Shown piece after piece: positions 1 to 6,916 of a DNA stretch of 10,250 bases. Position 1 is the stretch's first letter; every line of letters begins with the position of its first letter. The notes beneath the pieces are model-generated. The model was not told where the DNA came from. It saw nothing but the letters and a program-made list of their open reading frames with translations, and searched no databases. The DNA is from Hyphomicrobiales bacterium (GTDB taxonomy: Bacteria > Pseudomonadota > Alphaproteobacteria > Rhizobiales > Beijerinckiaceae): assembly GCA_028290595.1 (NCBI GenBank), contig JAQGJO010000249.1, positions 1 to 10,250 of the forward strand, in the 5' to 3' direction. Made by a program: the position numbers and the translations under genes.

Positions 1-822
1 CGCGTCGTCGGCAACCGCCTTGGCGAAAAGCACAACCGCAAGATCGTGGTCGAGAACCGGCCCGGCGCCGGCGCCAATATCGCCACCCGCGCGGTGATCG
101 GGGCCACGCCCGATGGAACCACCCTGCTCGTCAGCACGGCGGCGCTCGCCATCAACGAGACGCTGTATCGCAACAAGGGATTTTCCGTCGATGCCCTGCG
201 CACCGTTGCCATGGTCGCAACAACGCCGGAAGTCTTCGCCGTCAACCCGTCCAATCCCGGCCAAACCCTGGCGGATTTCGTTCAGCAGAATCGCGGCAAG
301 GAAATCACCTTTGCGACGGCGGGCATCGGCACGAGCTCGCATATCGCCGCCGAATATTTCTTCAGCCAATTGGTCAAGACCGAGGCCAAGCATGTCCCGT
401 TCCGCGGCGGACCGGATGCGACAAACGCCGTGCTCGGCGGCCATGTGCCGATGGTCGTCTCGTCGCTGTCGGGATTCGCATCGCAAGTGGCTGGCGGTCA
501 GTTGACCGGGCTCGCCGTCGCCGCCGATCAGCGCGTCGCCGTGATCGGCAAAGTGCCGACCTTCACGGAATCCGGATATCCAGGCTTCAAGGCGATGTCC
601 TGGGTCGGCTTCTTTGCACCGTCGGCGACACCCTCGGCGGAACTCGATCGGCTCAACAAGGAAATCGACGATATCGTGCGCGAACCGGCAATACGCGAGC
701 GGCTGATCGCCATCGGCTTCGATCCGATGAACGCGACCCTGCCCGAGGCCGACGTCTATTTCCGCCGCGAGGTCGAGCAGTGGCGCAAGATGGTGCAGAC
801 GCTCGGCCTCAGCGTCGAATAA
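1..822 (+). CDS. TctC/Bug-family tricarboxylate transporter substrate-binding protein, 5' partial
   Basis: This is a periplasmic solute receptor of the Bug/TctC family, which delivers carboxylates and related organic acids to TctAB-type membrane transporters. The frame is open from the first base, so the signal peptide and roughly the first 50 residues lie outside the window; 273 residues remain. Family signatures are visible: VVENRPGAG near fragment residues 16-24, PDGTTLL soon after, VPFRGGPDA in the middle, and the late PTFTESGYPGF and SWVGFFAP stretches. A GTG at position 46 is in frame but lies inside the conserved motif, so it is not the true start. No tctA or tctB gene is in the window, and such receptors are often orphans in this group of bacteria. 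The ligand cannot be read from the sequence. The family call is firm; the substrate is unknown. Confidence 0.93.
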   Translation, partial: RVVGNRLGEKHNRKIVVENRPGAGANIATRAVIGATPDGTTLLVSTAALAINETLYRNKGFSVDALRTVAMVATTPEVFAVNPSNPGQTLADFVQQNRGKEITFATAGIGTSSHIAAEYFFSQLVKTEAKHVPFRGGPDATNAVLGGHVPMVVSSLSGFASQVAGGQLTGLAVAADQRVAVIGKVPTFTESGYPGFKAMSWVGFFAPSATPSAELDRLNKEIDDIVREPAIRERLIAIGFDPMNATLPEADVYFRREVEQWRKMVQTLGLSVE

Positions 823-837
823 GCCACACAACATGGA

Positions 838-866
838 TTGGCCGCGGGAAGCTTCGTCGCCTATAT
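838..866 (+). promoter_or_regulatory. Predicted sigma-70-type promoter of the oxidase-fold gene
   Basis: TTGGCC (838-843) and CTATAT (861-866) are separated by exactly 17 bp. CTATAT matches the -10 consensus reported for rhizobial housekeeping promoters (CTTGAC-N17-CTATAT), and the -35 keeps four of six consensus bases. The expected start, about 7 bases past the -10, falls at 873-874, where the ATG of the next gene lies. This also argues against translation from the TTG at 838. It is a prediction from spacing and match only. Confidence 0.55.
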
Positions 867-873
867 AGATCGC

Positions 874-2301
874 ATGCCAATTTCCAGACGAGACTTCCTC
901 ACCAGTGCTTCTGCTGCCGCACTGCTCCCCTCCTCCGCCGGGGCGCAGAGCGGAGCCGCGAAAGATGCCGTCGCAACAGACGGCTTTCGTGTCGTTGAAG
1001 CCCGTGCCGGTAAGCTGCGGCTCGTCGATACGGCGGAGACGGATATTCTCGGCCTCGACGGTCAGGCGCCCGGCCCGTTGCTGCGGATCAAGAAGGGCGA
1101 GGAGTTGCGCCTGCGCCTCCTCAACAAGCTCGACGGCCCGACATCGATCCATTTTCGCGGCATGCGCGGACCCAATGCGATGGACGGCGTTGCGCCGCTG
1201 ACGCAAAGAGCCATCGCGCCGGGAGCGACGTTCGACTATCACTTCACGCCGCCGGACGCCGGCGTCTTCTTCTATCACGCCCATGCCGACATGACGTTCG
1301 CCGAACAGACGACGCGCGGTCTGCACGGCGTGCTGATCGTCGACGAGCCGACACCGCCGGACCTCGACCACGAAGTCATCGCGATCATCGGCGACTGGAA
1401 ACTCGACGAGCGCGGGCAATTGCCGTCCTGTTCGACCGCGCGGGGGCGCGAAGCCTTCTATTCGATTGCAGAAGCCTCAACCAACGGGCGCATAGGGCCG
1501 CTGGTGACGATCAACGGCAAGCCGGCGCCGCTGACGCAGGTGTTTGCTCCAGGCGCGCGCGTGCGCCTGCGGCTGGTCGCCGCCGTCAGCGCCAGGCTGC
1601 TTGCGCTGACATTCGAAGGCGTGCAGCCGTTCGTCACGGCGATCGACGGTCAGGCCTGCGATGAGTTTGAACCGGTCAAGCGCAGCATTCCGGCGGGACC
1701 GGGCGCACGCTTCGACATCATGTTCGACATGCCGGACGACGGCAGCGAGATGAAGGTGATTTTGCGCGGCGGTGCGCTCGGCGTCGCCGACGAGCCGGAC
1801 CGGCCTATCGTCATCCTGCAATCGAAGGGCACAAAACACGCACAGCGCCCGCCAATTAAAATGACGGCGCTCAATCCGCTGCTGACGCCGGTCATTCCAT
1901 TGCAGAGCGCCAAGCGCCTCGACCTGGTGATCGAACGCGCTGTCGCGCCCCAGGGCGCCCTATGCCTGTTGCCGAACATGGTGCTATGGCGCGTCAACGG
2001 GAAAGCCCTGCGCTCCAGCGATCCACCGCTGTTCACCGTCAAGCGCGGCACCGCTGTCACGCTGGGTTTTCTGAACCGCTCCAGCACGTCGCACGTCATC
2101 CGCCTGCATGGACATGTGATGCGGCAATTGCATTTGCTCGACGACGGCTGGGAGCCCTATTGGCGCGATAGTGTCATCGTGCCCGCCGAACGCACCGTGC
2201 GCATCGCCTTCCTTGCCGACAATCCCGGCAAATGGCGGCTGGCAAGCGGCATCTATGAACATGCGCTCGCGGGCCTTGCGGGCTGGTTTGAAGTGACCTG
2301 A
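874..2301 (+). CDS. Tat-exported multicopper oxidase-fold protein with degenerate copper sites
   Basis: The protein has 475 residues and the three-cupredoxin layout of laccases and CueO-like oxidases. The ATG at 874 gives a twin-arginine signal, SRRDFL at residues 4-9, with likely cleavage after AGA at 22-24, so it should be exported folded to the periplasm. The four ligand motifs can be located. Motif 1 is H93-F-R95 instead of HxH. Motif 2, H135-A-H137, is intact. Motif 3 is H407-V-I-R410-L-H412 instead of HxxHxH. Motif 4 is A457-S458-G459 followed by H463 instead of HCH followed by H. The T1 cysteine and four of the T2/T3 histidines are therefore lost. E. coli FtsP (SufI) is a known Tat-exported relative without copper, so a structural or binding role is plausible; that is inference. 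There is no Shine-Dalgarno sequence, and a promoter sits right against the ATG. The YCII gene follows 11 bp later, probably in the same transcript. An alternative in-frame TTG at 838 is less likely. Confidence 0.9.
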   Translation: MPISRRDFLTSASAAALLPSSAGAQSGAAKDAVATDGFRVVEARAGKLRLVDTAETDILGLDGQAPGPLLRIKKGEELRLRLLNKLDGPTSIHFRGMRGPNAMDGVAPLTQRAIAPGATFDYHFTPPDAGVFFYHAHADMTFAEQTTRGLHGVLIVDEPTPPDLDHEVIAIIGDWKLDERGQLPSCSTARGREAFYSIAEASTNGRIGPLVTINGKPAPLTQVFAPGARVRLRLVAAVSARLLALTFEGVQPFVTAIDGQACDEFEPVKRSIPAGPGARFDIMFDMPDDGSEMKVILRGGALGVADEPDRPIVILQSKGTKHAQRPPIKMTALNPLLTPVIPLQSAKRLDLVIERAVAPQGALCLLPNMVLWRVNGKALRSSDPPLFTVKRGTAVTLGFLNRSSTSHVIRLHGHVMRQLHLLDDGWEPYWRDSVIVPAERTVRIAFLADNPGKWRLASGIYEHALAGLAGWFEVT

Positions 2302-2312
2302 GGGGGGCAAGC

Positions 2313-2591
2313 ATGCTGTTTGTAAGACTGGCGTACAATGCGCCGAACAAGGATCGCGAGCGGGCGGACAACCTCGCTGCGCACAGCGCGCATTTGCGCT
2401 CAGGGACTGCGAACATCGTACAATCCGGCCCGTTGTTCGGCGTGCCGGGCGATGCGCGCCTCGGCGCACTCATCGTCTTCGATACGCCGACGCTGGCTGA
2501 GGTGGAAGCGTTCAATGCCGCCGATCCGTTCGTCACCAGCGGCGTCTACGACGATATCAGGATCATGCGCTGGGAAAAGACGATCGGCTGA
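2313..2591 (+). CDS. YCII-related (YciI-like) domain protein
   Basis: This small cytoplasmic protein of 92 residues is a single YciI-like domain, an alpha-beta barrel fold related to muconolactone isomerase. Visible family traits are a helix with H24 and H27-L28, the SGPLFG turn at residues 38-43, a central LGALIVFD strand, and the late ADPFVTSGVYDDI stretch typical of the family's C-terminal half. A run of G's ending about 6 bases before the ATG is a good ribosome binding site. The 11-bp gap from the oxidase-fold gene suggests one operon. Most YciI-like proteins have no assigned reaction, and conserved histidine and aspartate residues have been proposed as catalytic. Its last 29 bases overlap the end of the opposing nnr gene. 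The domain call is solid; the function is unknown. Confidence 0.88.
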   Translation: MLFVRLAYNAPNKDRERADNLAAHSAHLRSGTANIVQSGPLFGVPGDARLGALIVFDTPTLAEVEAFNAADPFVTSGVYDDIRIMRWEKTIG

Positions 2592-4098
2592 TCTCGGCGA
2601 ATGCGCGCCAGACCGATGGCAGCGCCTCCGGCAGGTCTTCGGCGATCAGGCCGGGGCCGAAGGCGCGGGCCGCCGCGCCATGCATCCAGACGGCAGCGCT
2701 GACGGCTTCAAACGCTGGCATCGACTGGGCCAGCAGTCCGCAGACGATTCCCGCCAGCACGTCGCCGGACCCGGCCGTCGCCAGCGCCGGCGGCAGATCG
2801 GTTGCAATCGACGTCCGGCCATCGGGATGCGCGACGACCGTGTCTGGCCCTTTGAGCAGGATGGTTGCGCTGCTTGACTGCGCCGCGCGCCATGCACGCT
2901 GCGGCTTTGATCCTTCAGGATCGAACAGGCGCGCGAATTCGCCATCGTGCGGCGTCAGAACCACCGGCCCATCATGGCTACGGATGGCCGCGAACAGAGC
3001 CTCGCGCTGATCTGAAAACGATGTGAGCGCATCGGCATCGAGCACAATTGCTCGGCCCTGCCCCGATGCCAAGGCTGCGAGCACCAGGTCACGCGTCGCG
3101 GCGCCAACGCCGAGCGCCGGTCCGAGAACGAGCGCATTCAGCCGCGCATCGACGAGCACGCGGGATAATTGCGCGGCATCTTCGCACGGAGCAAGCATGA
3201 TCGCCGTCAGATGCGCAGCGTTCACCTCCAAGGCCTCGGGAGGCGACAGCAAGGTCACAAGGCCGGCGCCGGCACGCAGCGCCGCACGTGCCGCGAGACG
3301 CGCGGCGCCCGTGCGATGCAACGAGCCGGAAAATGCCAACGCATGGCCGCGGGTATATTTGTGTCCATCGACGCGCGGCAGCGGCAACGCCTGCTTCCAA
3401 AGCTGCGGCGCATTGAGAAAGCATTGCGGCTTTATGGTTGCAAGCACAGCGGCGTCGATGCCGATCTGTTCGAGCACGACGCGCCCGCAGTTGATGCGGC
3501 CGGGCATCAGCAGATGGCCCGGCTTCAATCTGAAAAACGTCACCGATACATCGGCTTCGACGGCAACGCCGCGGATCGCGCCGGTTTCGCCATCGACGCC
3601 CGAAGGCACATCGACGGCAATGACCTTGCGGCCGGTGGTTGCGCGCCAGAAGTTCAGCCGTTCGACGATCGCGCGCGCGCGGCCATCGAGATCGCGCGCA
3701 AGACCGGCGCCGAACAGCGCATCGACGGCGAGGTCCGCCTTGTCGAGATCGACAAGCGCCGCCGAGGTGAGCCGACCCGCCCAGGCATCGGCGGCAAGCG
3801 CTGCATCGCCCGACAGTTTGGCGCGGTCGCCGAGCAGGCCGGCGACGACGTCAAAACCCTCTTCCCGCAGAATACGCGCGGCGACAAAGCCATCGCCGCC
3901 ATTGTTGCCGGGGCCGCAGAGAATGACGATGCTGCGCCGGCCCTTCGGCATCGCCTGACGAACCGCGTCCGCCACGGCGCGGCCGGCTGATTCCATCAGT
4001 TCGATTCCCGGTGTGCCCGCAGCAATAGTCAGCCGATCAGCTTCCGCCATGAGCGCGGGCGAGAGCAATTCACAATAGCTTTGCGCCGAAGCACGCAT
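2563..4098 (-). CDS. nnr: Bifunctional NAD(P)H-hydrate repair enzyme Nnr (epimerase and ADP-dependent dehydratase)
   Basis: The 511-residue enzyme repairs hydrated NADH and NADPH in the cytoplasm. The N-terminal YjeF_N domain interconverts the R and S hydrates, and the C-terminal ribokinase-like domain dehydrates the S form using ADP. In the N-terminal half, GPGNNGGDG (62-70), DALFGAGL (126-133) and DVPSGVDG (163-170) are visible, followed by the FFRLKPGH stretch. The C-terminal half shows the glycine-rich FSGSLHRTGAARL stretch, VLDADALT, LTPHDGEF, LKGPDTV and AGSGDVLAG with D446 at the expected catalytic position. The ATG at 4098 was chosen because GGAAG lies just upstream and the length fits the family. 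An in-frame codon at 4170 would overlap nhaA by 53 bp. The start is 19 bp behind nhaA, so the two are probably cotranscribed. All key motifs appear intact. Confidence 0.95.
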   Translation of the reverse strand: MRASAQSYCELLSPALMAEADRLTIAAGTPGIELMESAGRAVADAVRQAMPKGRRSIVILCGPGNNGGDGFVAARILREEGFDVVAGLLGDRAKLSGDAALAADAWAGRLTSAALVDLDKADLAVDALFGAGLARDLDGRARAIVERLNFWRATTGRKVIAVDVPSGVDGETGAIRGVAVEADVSVTFFRLKPGHLLMPGRINCGRVVLEQIGIDAAVLATIKPQCFLNAPQLWKQALPLPRVDGHKYTRGHALAFSGSLHRTGAARLAARAALRAGAGLVTLLSPPEALEVNAAHLTAIMLAPCEDAAQLSRVLVDARLNALVLGPALGVGAATRDLVLAALASGQGRAIVLDADALTSFSDQREALFAAIRSHDGPVVLTPHDGEFARLFDPEGSKPQRAWRAAQSSSATILLKGPDTVVAHPDGRTSIATDLPPALATAGSGDVLAGIVCGLLAQSMPAFEAVSAAVWMHGAAARAFGPGLIAEDLPEALPSVWRAFAEISRSSFPSA

Positions 4099-4117
4099 GG
4101 ACTTCCACTCTGTCAAT

Positions 4118-5311
4118 TCAAACGCCGGACCGCTTGCCGCCGGCCATGATAAGGATGAGGGCGCCGACAATGCCCGAGGCGATCGACCCTACGAGCACGC
4201 CGATCTTGACCGCCGTTTCGAGATCCGCTGCGCCGGGAAAGGCCAGCAGGCCGATGAACAGGCTCATCGTGAAGCCGATGCCGCACAGCATGCTGACGCC
4301 GTAGATCTGCGCCGTCGATGCACCGGCCGGCGGTTCGGCGAGCTTGGTGGCGAGCGCAAATTTGGTGAAGAAGAACACACCGAGCTGCTTGCCGACGAAC
4401 AGGCCGGCGGCAATGCCGAGCGTCACCGGATGTGTCAGTTGCGACAGGCTCGCGCCGGCCAGGGAGACGCCGGCGTTGGCGAAGCCGAAAATCGGCACGA
4501 TGAAAAAGGCGACCGGCACATGCAGCAGATGTTCGAGCTCCTGCAGCACTGATTTCTTGTCCTCGCCGATTTGGTCTTCGCGGCCGGGAATCGTCAAAGC
4601 CAGAACGACGCCCGCCAAGGTCGCGTGCACGCCGGATTCGTGCATGAATATCCACAGCACCACGCCGAGAGCGAGATAGACGGCAAGGCGCTTCACGCCG
4701 GCCAGATTGAGCGCAACGAGGATCGCTGTGGTGACGGCGACGCCCGCGAGAGCGGGCAGCGACAGATTGGCCGTATAGAAAATAGCGATGATGACGACCG
4801 CACCGAGATCGTCGAGAATGGCGAGCGCCGCCAGAAATATCTTCAACGACACCGGCGCGCGCGAGCCCAGCAGGGCCAGCACGCCGAGCGCGAAGGCGAT
4901 ATCGGTTGCTGCCGGGATGGCCCAGCCGCGCAGGGTCGCCGGAGTGTGTAGGTTAAGCGCGACGTAGATCAGCGCCGGAACGACCATGCCGCCCGCAGCG
5001 GCAATCCCCGGCAAGGCGCGCTTCGGCCATGTCGCCAGTTCGCCGCCGACGAATTCGCGTTTGATCTCGAGGCCGACGAGCAGAAAGAAAACCGCCATCA
5101 GTGCATCGTTGATCCAATGCAGCACCGACAGGCCGGCAAGTTTTGTCTGCAGGGTGGAAAAATATACCGATGCCAGCGCCGAATTGGCGACGATCATCGC
5201 CAGTGCGGCGGCAATCATCAAAATGACGCCGCCTGCCGCCTCGCTCTTCAGAAATGCACGCAAGGCTCCCGCGCGCCCGGACACTTTTTGGCTCTCATTG
5301 TCGTGCGTCAA
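4118..5311 (-). CDS. nhaA: Na+/H+ antiporter NhaA
   Basis: This inner-membrane antiporter exchanges cytoplasmic Na+ or Li+ for external protons, giving sodium and alkaline-pH tolerance. It has 397 residues and the usual dense series of hydrophobic helices. Key family positions are present: [20 protein letters not shown] (66-85), [12 protein letters not shown] with D137 (equivalent to E. coli D133), LAILDDLG with D167 and D168 (E. coli D163 and D164), the GVHATLAG stretch, LEHLLH near the pH-sensing region, and the lysine in FVGKQLG that matches E. coli K300. The start is a TTG at 5311 with AAGGAAAGG 7 bases upstream; an in-frame GTG nine codons later has a poorer site. The 97-bp leader holds inverted repeats, one enclosing this ribosome site. 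It sits between a CNNM-type membrane protein gene and nnr, all on the same strand. Confidence 0.96.
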   Translation of the reverse strand: MTHDNESQKVSGRAGALRAFLKSEAAGGVILMIAAALAMIVANSALASVYFSTLQTKLAGLSVLHWINDALMAVFFLLVGLEIKREFVGGELATWPKRALPGIAAAGGMVVPALIYVALNLHTPATLRGWAIPAATDIAFALGVLALLGSRAPVSLKIFLAALAILDDLGAVVIIAIFYTANLSLPALAGVAVTTAILVALNLAGVKRLAVYLALGVVLWIFMHESGVHATLAGVVLALTIPGREDQIGEDKKSVLQELEHLLHVPVAFFIVPIFGFANAGVSLAGASLSQLTHPVTLGIAAGLFVGKQLGVFFFTKFALATKLAEPPAGASTAQIYGVSMLCGIGFTMSLFIGLLAFPGAADLETAVKIGVLVGSIASGIVGALILIMAGGKRSGV

Positions 5312-5408
5312 GGCCGCGCCTTTCCTTCGAGTACGTATCGGGTTCGCTTGGCGCGGACTTTAACGCAAAGCCACGACGCGACAACGTCGGACAGCTCAGG
5401 AAAATACT
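5312..5408 (-). promoter_or_regulatory. nhaA leader with a GC stem enclosing the ribosome binding site
   Basis: In this 97-bp spacer three inverted repeats follow one another on the transcribed strand. They are CGACG/CGTCG (5374-5378 and 5385-5389, 6-nt loop), CTTT/AAAG (5358-5361 and 5367-5370) and a perfect 7-bp all-GC pair, CCGCGCC/GGCGCGG (5350-5356 and 5314-5320). The last closes a 29-base loop that contains AAGGAAA of the ribosome site and ends two bases before the TTG start. Such a fold could limit translation. Li+-sensing riboswitches (nhaA-I and nhaA-II motifs) are known before nhaA genes elsewhere, but I cannot match this leader to either consensus from memory. The regulatory role is inference. 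Confidence 0.4.
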
Positions 5409-6710
5409 TTAGCCGTCCTCTTGATCCTCGTCGGGTAATTTCACCGCGAGAACCTTGTCGACGCGGCGTCCATCAAGATCGACGACTTCGAAACGCCAGC
5501 CATGGGCATCGACGAATTCGCCGGTCGCGGGCAGACGGCGCAGAGCGCTGATCAGCATGCCGGCCACGGTTTCGTATTCACGGCGTTCCGGCAACTCAAA
5601 GCGGAGCAGTTCCGCGGCCTCGTCCGCCGGCATCCAGCCGGCGATCAGCCAGGACCCATCGGCGCGCTGCACGGCCTCGGATTCGCCCGCACCTTCGTCC
5701 GAGCGAAAGGCGCCGACGATCACGTCGAGAATATCGGCCGGTGTCACGATGCCGTCGAAATGACCATGCTCGTCGTGCACCAGCGCCATCGGCACTTCCG
5801 CCTGACGCAACGCCTGCAGAGCGTCGAGAGCATCGAGCACATCGGGAAATTCCGGCGCCTTGCGAATGAAGGGCCGCAGGTCGAGCTTCTCACCCGATAG
5901 AATCGGAGCGAGAAGATCGCGCACCTGGAGGACGCCGATCATATTGTCCGGCGTGCCATCCCCCACCGGCACGCGCGAATGTTTGCTATTGGCGAGCGCG
6001 GTCCGTAGCTCATCTTCATCGAGGCTGAGATCGAGCCATTCCACGTCGGTGCGCGGCGTCATGACGGCGCTGACATTGCGGTCGCCCAAACGCAGAATGC
6101 CGGAAATCATGCGGCGCTCATCGAATTCGATCACGCCGGCGTCGGCAGCCTCCTCGACGAGCGACTTGATTTCCTCTTCGGTCGGCGCGCTCTCCTGAAG
6201 TTCCTTCACGCCAAAGAGCTTGAAGATGGACCGGGTCGAGAAATCGAGAAGGAAAACGATTGGCGAAGCCAGTTTCGACAAGCCGAACATGAACGGCGAC
6301 ATCGCGCAGGCGATGCCCTCGGCATGACGCAGAGCGATCTGCTTGGGGACAAGCTCGCCGATAACGACGGAGAAATAAGTGATCGTGCCGATGACCAGGC
6401 CGAAACCAAGCGGATCTGCGAACCGCTGCCATATTGAGCCTTGCGCGCGCAGCCAGTCAGCCACCAGCGCGCCGAGCGCCGCGCCGGAGAAGGCGCCAGC
6501 GAGGATGCCGACGAGGGTGATGCCGATTTGTACCGTGGAGAGGAATCGACCTGGACTCTCGGCCAGTTCCAAAGCCAAGGCAGCGCCGGAACGGCCAGCT
6601 TCCGCCAGCGCCCTAAGCCGCCCTTTTCGCGCGGAAACGATGGCGAATTCCGAGAGGGAAAACAAGGCATTGAGGGCTATTAGCCCTAACGCGATTATGA
6701 GTTCGAACAC
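5409..6710 (-). CDS. CNNM/CorC-HlyC family membrane protein with CBS domain pair
   Basis: This is a 433-residue inner-membrane protein of the CNNM/CorC family, often annotated as hemolysin-like. Members are linked to Mg2+ efflux or homeostasis and cobalt resistance. The N-terminal DUF21 (CNNM) membrane domain spans about residues 1-195 and includes SEFAIVSARKGRL (20-32), GITLVGILAG (63-72) and GELVPKQIAL (118-127). A CBS pair covers about 213-333, beginning near VMTPRTDVEWLDL (216-228). The CorC_HlyC transporter-associated domain covers about 348-425, ending with HGWRFEVVDLDGRRVDKV. I chose the GTG at 6710 because the membrane segment starts directly after it and a possible promoter at 6770-6798 would start transcription downstream of the other in-frame codon, the TTG at 6773. 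Neither start has a clear ribosome site, so the N-terminus is uncertain. The exact transported ion is not readable. Confidence 0.9.
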   Translation of the reverse strand: MFELIIALGLIALNALFSLSEFAIVSARKGRLRALAEAGRSGAALALELAESPGRFLSTVQIGITLVGILAGAFSGAALGALVADWLRAQGSIWQRFADPLGFGLVIGTITYFSVVIGELVPKQIALRHAEGIACAMSPFMFGLSKLASPIVFLLDFSTRSIFKLFGVKELQESAPTEEEIKSLVEEAADAGVIEFDERRMISGILRLGDRNVSAVMTPRTDVEWLDLSLDEDELRTALANSKHSRVPVGDGTPDNMIGVLQVRDLLAPILSGEKLDLRPFIRKAPEFPDVLDALDALQALRQAEVPMALVHDEHGHFDGIVTPADILDVIVGAFRSDEGAGESEAVQRADGSWLIAGWMPADEAAELLRFELPERREYETVAGMLISALRRLPATGEFVDAHGWRFEVVDLDGRRVDKVLAVKLPDEDQEDG

Positions 6711-6769
6711 GAATTTTTTGGCCGGCGGCCTGTCGCGCCCGCACCCCTTCTGTGAGTCATTGCCGCGGC

Positions 6770-6798
6770 ACAATGCGTTAAGCGCAGCTCAGGGTCAA
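6770..6798 (-). promoter_or_regulatory. Possible promoter of the CNNM/CorC gene
   Basis: On the minus strand TTGACC (6798-6793) is followed after 17 bases by CATTGT (6775-6770). The -35 is near consensus; the -10 matches only three of six bases. It would give an untranslated leader of about 50 bases before the GTG at 6710 and exclude the TTG at 6773. Weak support. Confidence 0.28.
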
Positions 6799-6851
6799 TC
6801 TAAACCACAAGAATGTGGGAAAAAAGCCGGAGCCTTTCGCAGTTTAGGCCG

Positions 6852-6863
6852 TTTAGCGCTAAA
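6852..6863. promoter_or_regulatory. Perfect 12-bp palindrome abutting the hspQ -35 box, candidate operator
   Basis: TTTAGCGCTAAA reads the same on both strands and ends one base before TTGACA at 6865-6870. Its position in a divergent promoter region fits a dimeric regulator site. I cannot assign it to a known regulator. A related half-site, TCTAAA, lies at 6799-6804 beside the -35 of the opposing gene. Confidence 0.4.
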
Positions 6864-6864
6864 G

Positions 6865-6893
6865 TTGACACGTTATTGCGCTGCGCGTTACCA
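6865..6893 (+). promoter_or_regulatory. Putative hspQ promoter
   Basis: A perfect TTGACA (6865-6870) is followed after 17 bp by TTACCA (6888-6893), a poor -10. A start near 6900 would leave a short leader containing the GAGGA ribosome site at 6908-6912. The weak -10 leaves open a heat-shock sigma factor or an activator, since hspQ relatives are heat-induced. Confidence 0.4.
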
Positions 6894-6916
6894 ACCGCCT
6901 CGGTTACGAGGAAATT

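Noticed and set aside
838..873. TTG at 838 as the start of the oxidase-fold protein
   Set aside because: It has no ribosome site, adds a non-typical stretch before the twin-arginine motif, and overlaps the probable -35 box.
3023..3990. Long plus-strand open frames of 311 and 273 codons
   Set aside because: Both are antisense to nnr, where all catalytic motifs are intact. Their translations are Ala/Arg/Ser-rich with no domain.
4099..4170. Upstream start of Nnr at 4170 (535 residues)
   Set aside because: It would overlap nhaA by 53 bp and add residues not typical of the family. The ATG at 4098 has GGAAG upstream.
6673..6687. AGGGCTA-T-TAGCCCT inverted repeat
   Set aside because: It lies inside the first codons of the CNNM/CorC gene and encodes conserved hydrophobic residues. 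It may be chance; no regulatory evidence beyond symmetry.
6754..6758. GAGTC (GANTC) as a CcrM methylation switch near hspQ
   Set aside because: A 5-base motif with one free position is expected by chance at this density. One site near a promoter is not evidence, despite the link of HspQ to hemimethylated DNA in enteric bacteria.
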